Source: JANMCE01 sp963791625
GTDB lineage: Bacteria; Actinomycetota; Acidimicrobiia; Acidimicrobiales; Ilumatobacteraceae
Reading direction: 5' to 3'
DNA length: 64,000 nucleotides
Assembly (NCBI GenBank): GCA_963791625.1
Contig: CAWBTA010000015.1
Span: 1,116,001 to 1,180,000 of the forward strand
In this document: in pieces, positions 63,059 through 64,000 of the stretch
Numbering within the stretch: position 1 is the stretch's first letter
Layout of the letters: each line of letters opens with the position of its first letter
Notes under the pieces: generated by a model
Databases searched by the model: none
What the model saw: only the letters and a program-made list of their open reading frames with translations
What the model was told of the DNA's origin: nothing
Program-made: the position numbers and the translations under genes

Positions 63059-63940
63059 TCACGCTAACGCCGTCACGATCGTTCCCACATTGTGGCGCAT
63101 CATCTTCAGATACGTATCACCATCAGAGCCCGCCGGTCCCAGGCTGTCACCGTAAAGCGCATCGTCGCCGGTGATGACCTTGACACCCGCTTCGATCGCG
63201 ACGGCCTGTGCGGTCTTCGGGGGAAGCGACGATTCCGAAAAGATGGCCTTCACACCAAGCGCCCGGATCTTCTTCACCAGTACCTGCACGTCGGCGGTGG
63301 ACAACTCGGTGGCCGTGTCGAAACTGGGGATGACCGACCCGACGAACTCGAACCCGTACCGGTCGATGAGGTAGCCGAACGCGTCGTGGTTGGTCACCAG
63401 CTTGCGGTTGGTCAGCGAGGCAACCTGGGCGGTGATGTCGGCATCCAGCTGATCAAGTTGGGCGACGTACGCCGTCAGGTTGGCCGTGAAGGTCGCGCTC
63501 TTGCCGGGCAGGGCCTTGCCGAGCGCCGAGGCGATTGATGTCACCATGATCTTGGCGTTGGCCGGGTCGTGCCAGATGTGCGGATCACCGGGGCGGAGTA
63601 CCACGCCGTCACTGGCGACCACGACGGCGCCTGTGGGTGGGCTGGCCGCCTTCACCTTCGCGAACCAGGGCTCCAAGCCGACACCGTTGGTCACCACGAC
63701 GACAGCGGTGCGGATGGTGGTGAGATCCGCTGGCGTCGGTTCGTACTCATGGGGATCGACGCCCGGCTTCACCACGCTGTAGACCTTCACGGCATTTCCA
63801 CCGATGACCCGAGCGAAATCGGCGGTCTGGCTGCTGGTCGCCACGACAACAGGGAGACCCGTCCCCCGTTTCGTCGCCGGACTGCAGGCTGCCGCGCCGA
63901 GGACAAGCACGGCGCCTAGGGCAGCAATGTTGCGAACCAT
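63059..63940 (-). CDS. Zinc/manganese-type ABC transporter substrate-binding lipoprotein
   Basis: 293 residues, cluster A-I (ZnuA/TroA) binding protein. Lipobox GAAAC with Cys19. Metal ligands by family alignment: H64 (DPHEYEPTP), H124 (HIWHDP), H185 (TNHDAFGYL) and D259/D260 (TGDDALYGDS). The loop before HIWH is short and not histidine-rich, so manganese or zinc are both possible. ATG 63940; an in-frame ATG upstream lacks support. First gene of the importer operon. Confidence 0.9.
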   Translation of the reverse strand: MVRNIAALGAVLVLGAAACSPATKRGTGLPVVVATSSQTADFARVIGGNAVKVYSVVKPGVDPHEYEPTPADLTTIRTAVVVVTNGVGLEPWFAKVKAASPPTGAVVVASDGVVLRPGDPHIWHDPANAKIMVTSIASALGKALPGKSATFTANLTAYVAQLDQLDADITAQVASLTNRKLVTNHDAFGYLIDRYGFEFVGSVIPSFDTATELSTADVQVLVKKIRALGVKAIFSESSLPPKTAQAVAIEAGVKVITGDDALYGDSLGPAGSDGDTYLKMMRHNVGTIVTALA

Positions 63941-63946
63941 GGCGAA

Positions 63947-63977
63947 ATGATACTGATTCTCAGAACGAGTACCAACA
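63947..63977 (-). promoter_or_regulatory. Possible metalloregulator site upstream of the importer
   Basis: A small palindrome, CTGA-TTC-TCAG (63953-63963), lies 13 bases from the binding-protein start in an AT-richer stretch, where Zur or MntR-type repressors usually bind. It does not match the mycobacterial Zur consensus well. Weak evidence. Confidence 0.2.
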
Positions 63978-64000
63978 CCAGCGCGCTTCTCAGCCATTCT

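Overview
This is a 64 kb stretch of a high-GC actinobacterial chromosome centred on the replication origin. The order cca, DUF6049, sigM, anti-sigma, trxB, trxA, cwlM, parB, parA, rsmG, jag, yidC, yidD, rnpA, rpmH, dnaA, dnaN, recF, DUF721, gyrB, gyrA, DUF3566, tRNA-Ile is the classic actinobacterial oriC neighbourhood, as in Mycobacterium. Alanine/threonine-rich linkers, a PaaX/LLM/ThDP catabolic cluster, a DsbA-like mycothiol-type reductase, OmpA-domain proteins and LPXTG surface proteins suggest a deep-branching actinobacterium, most likely class Acidimicrobiia. That placement is inference; no 16S gene is present.

Layout. 1-6.4 kb: the 3' end of a maleylacetate reductase and a minus-strand catabolic cluster (LLM oxidoreductases, alpha/beta hydrolase, PaaX regulator, ThDP enzyme). 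6.4-9.7 kb: dnaB preceded by three DnaA boxes, then rpsF-ssb-rpsR-rplI. 9.8-13.7 kb: a membrane-anchored 42-bp-repeat (VEKIV/DRP) protein with a C-terminal helix-hairpin-helix, an OmpA-domain partner, a DUF192 lipoprotein and a DUF5318 protein. 13.7-17.1 kb: CDP-sugar genes, a methyltransferase and an odd REC-wHTH-HATPase fusion. 17.3-27.1 kb: two large LPXTG surface proteins flanking cca, and a lipoprotein. 27.1-36.7 kb: GNAT, DUF6049, DegV, a frameshifted Ser/Thr kinase, sigM/anti-sigma, trxB-trxA and a pseudo-amidase CwlM. 36.7-42.0 kb (minus): parB, parA, two parS sites, rsmG, jag, yidC, yidD, rnpA, rpmH. 42.0-51.2 kb: oriC, dnaA, dnaN, recF, DUF721, gyrB, gyrA. 51-54.6 kb: DsbA-like protein, Tad-like protein, DUF3566, tRNA-Ile, a 42-residue DLW-39-like protein and an NAD-binding protein. 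54.6-60.6 kb: accessory genes (XRE and TetR regulators, membrane proteins, a frameshifted epimerase, a carotenoid-oxygenase remnant, PaiB). 60.6-64 kb: a zinc/manganese-type ABC importer.

Functionally the core joins origin firing (DnaA boxes on both sides of dnaA, plus a cluster at dnaB), origin segregation (ParAB and parS), the membrane-insertion and RNase P operon, and envelope stress and peptidoglycan control (sigM, the kinase, CwlM). The most unusual items are the response-regulator/kinase fusion lacking both phosphorylation sites, the VEKIV-repeat/OmpA pair, the DnaA-box cluster in front of dnaB, and several genes that seem to need CTG starts overlapping the upstream stop. Two genes carry clean single-base frameshifts, which may be sequencing errors or real decay.
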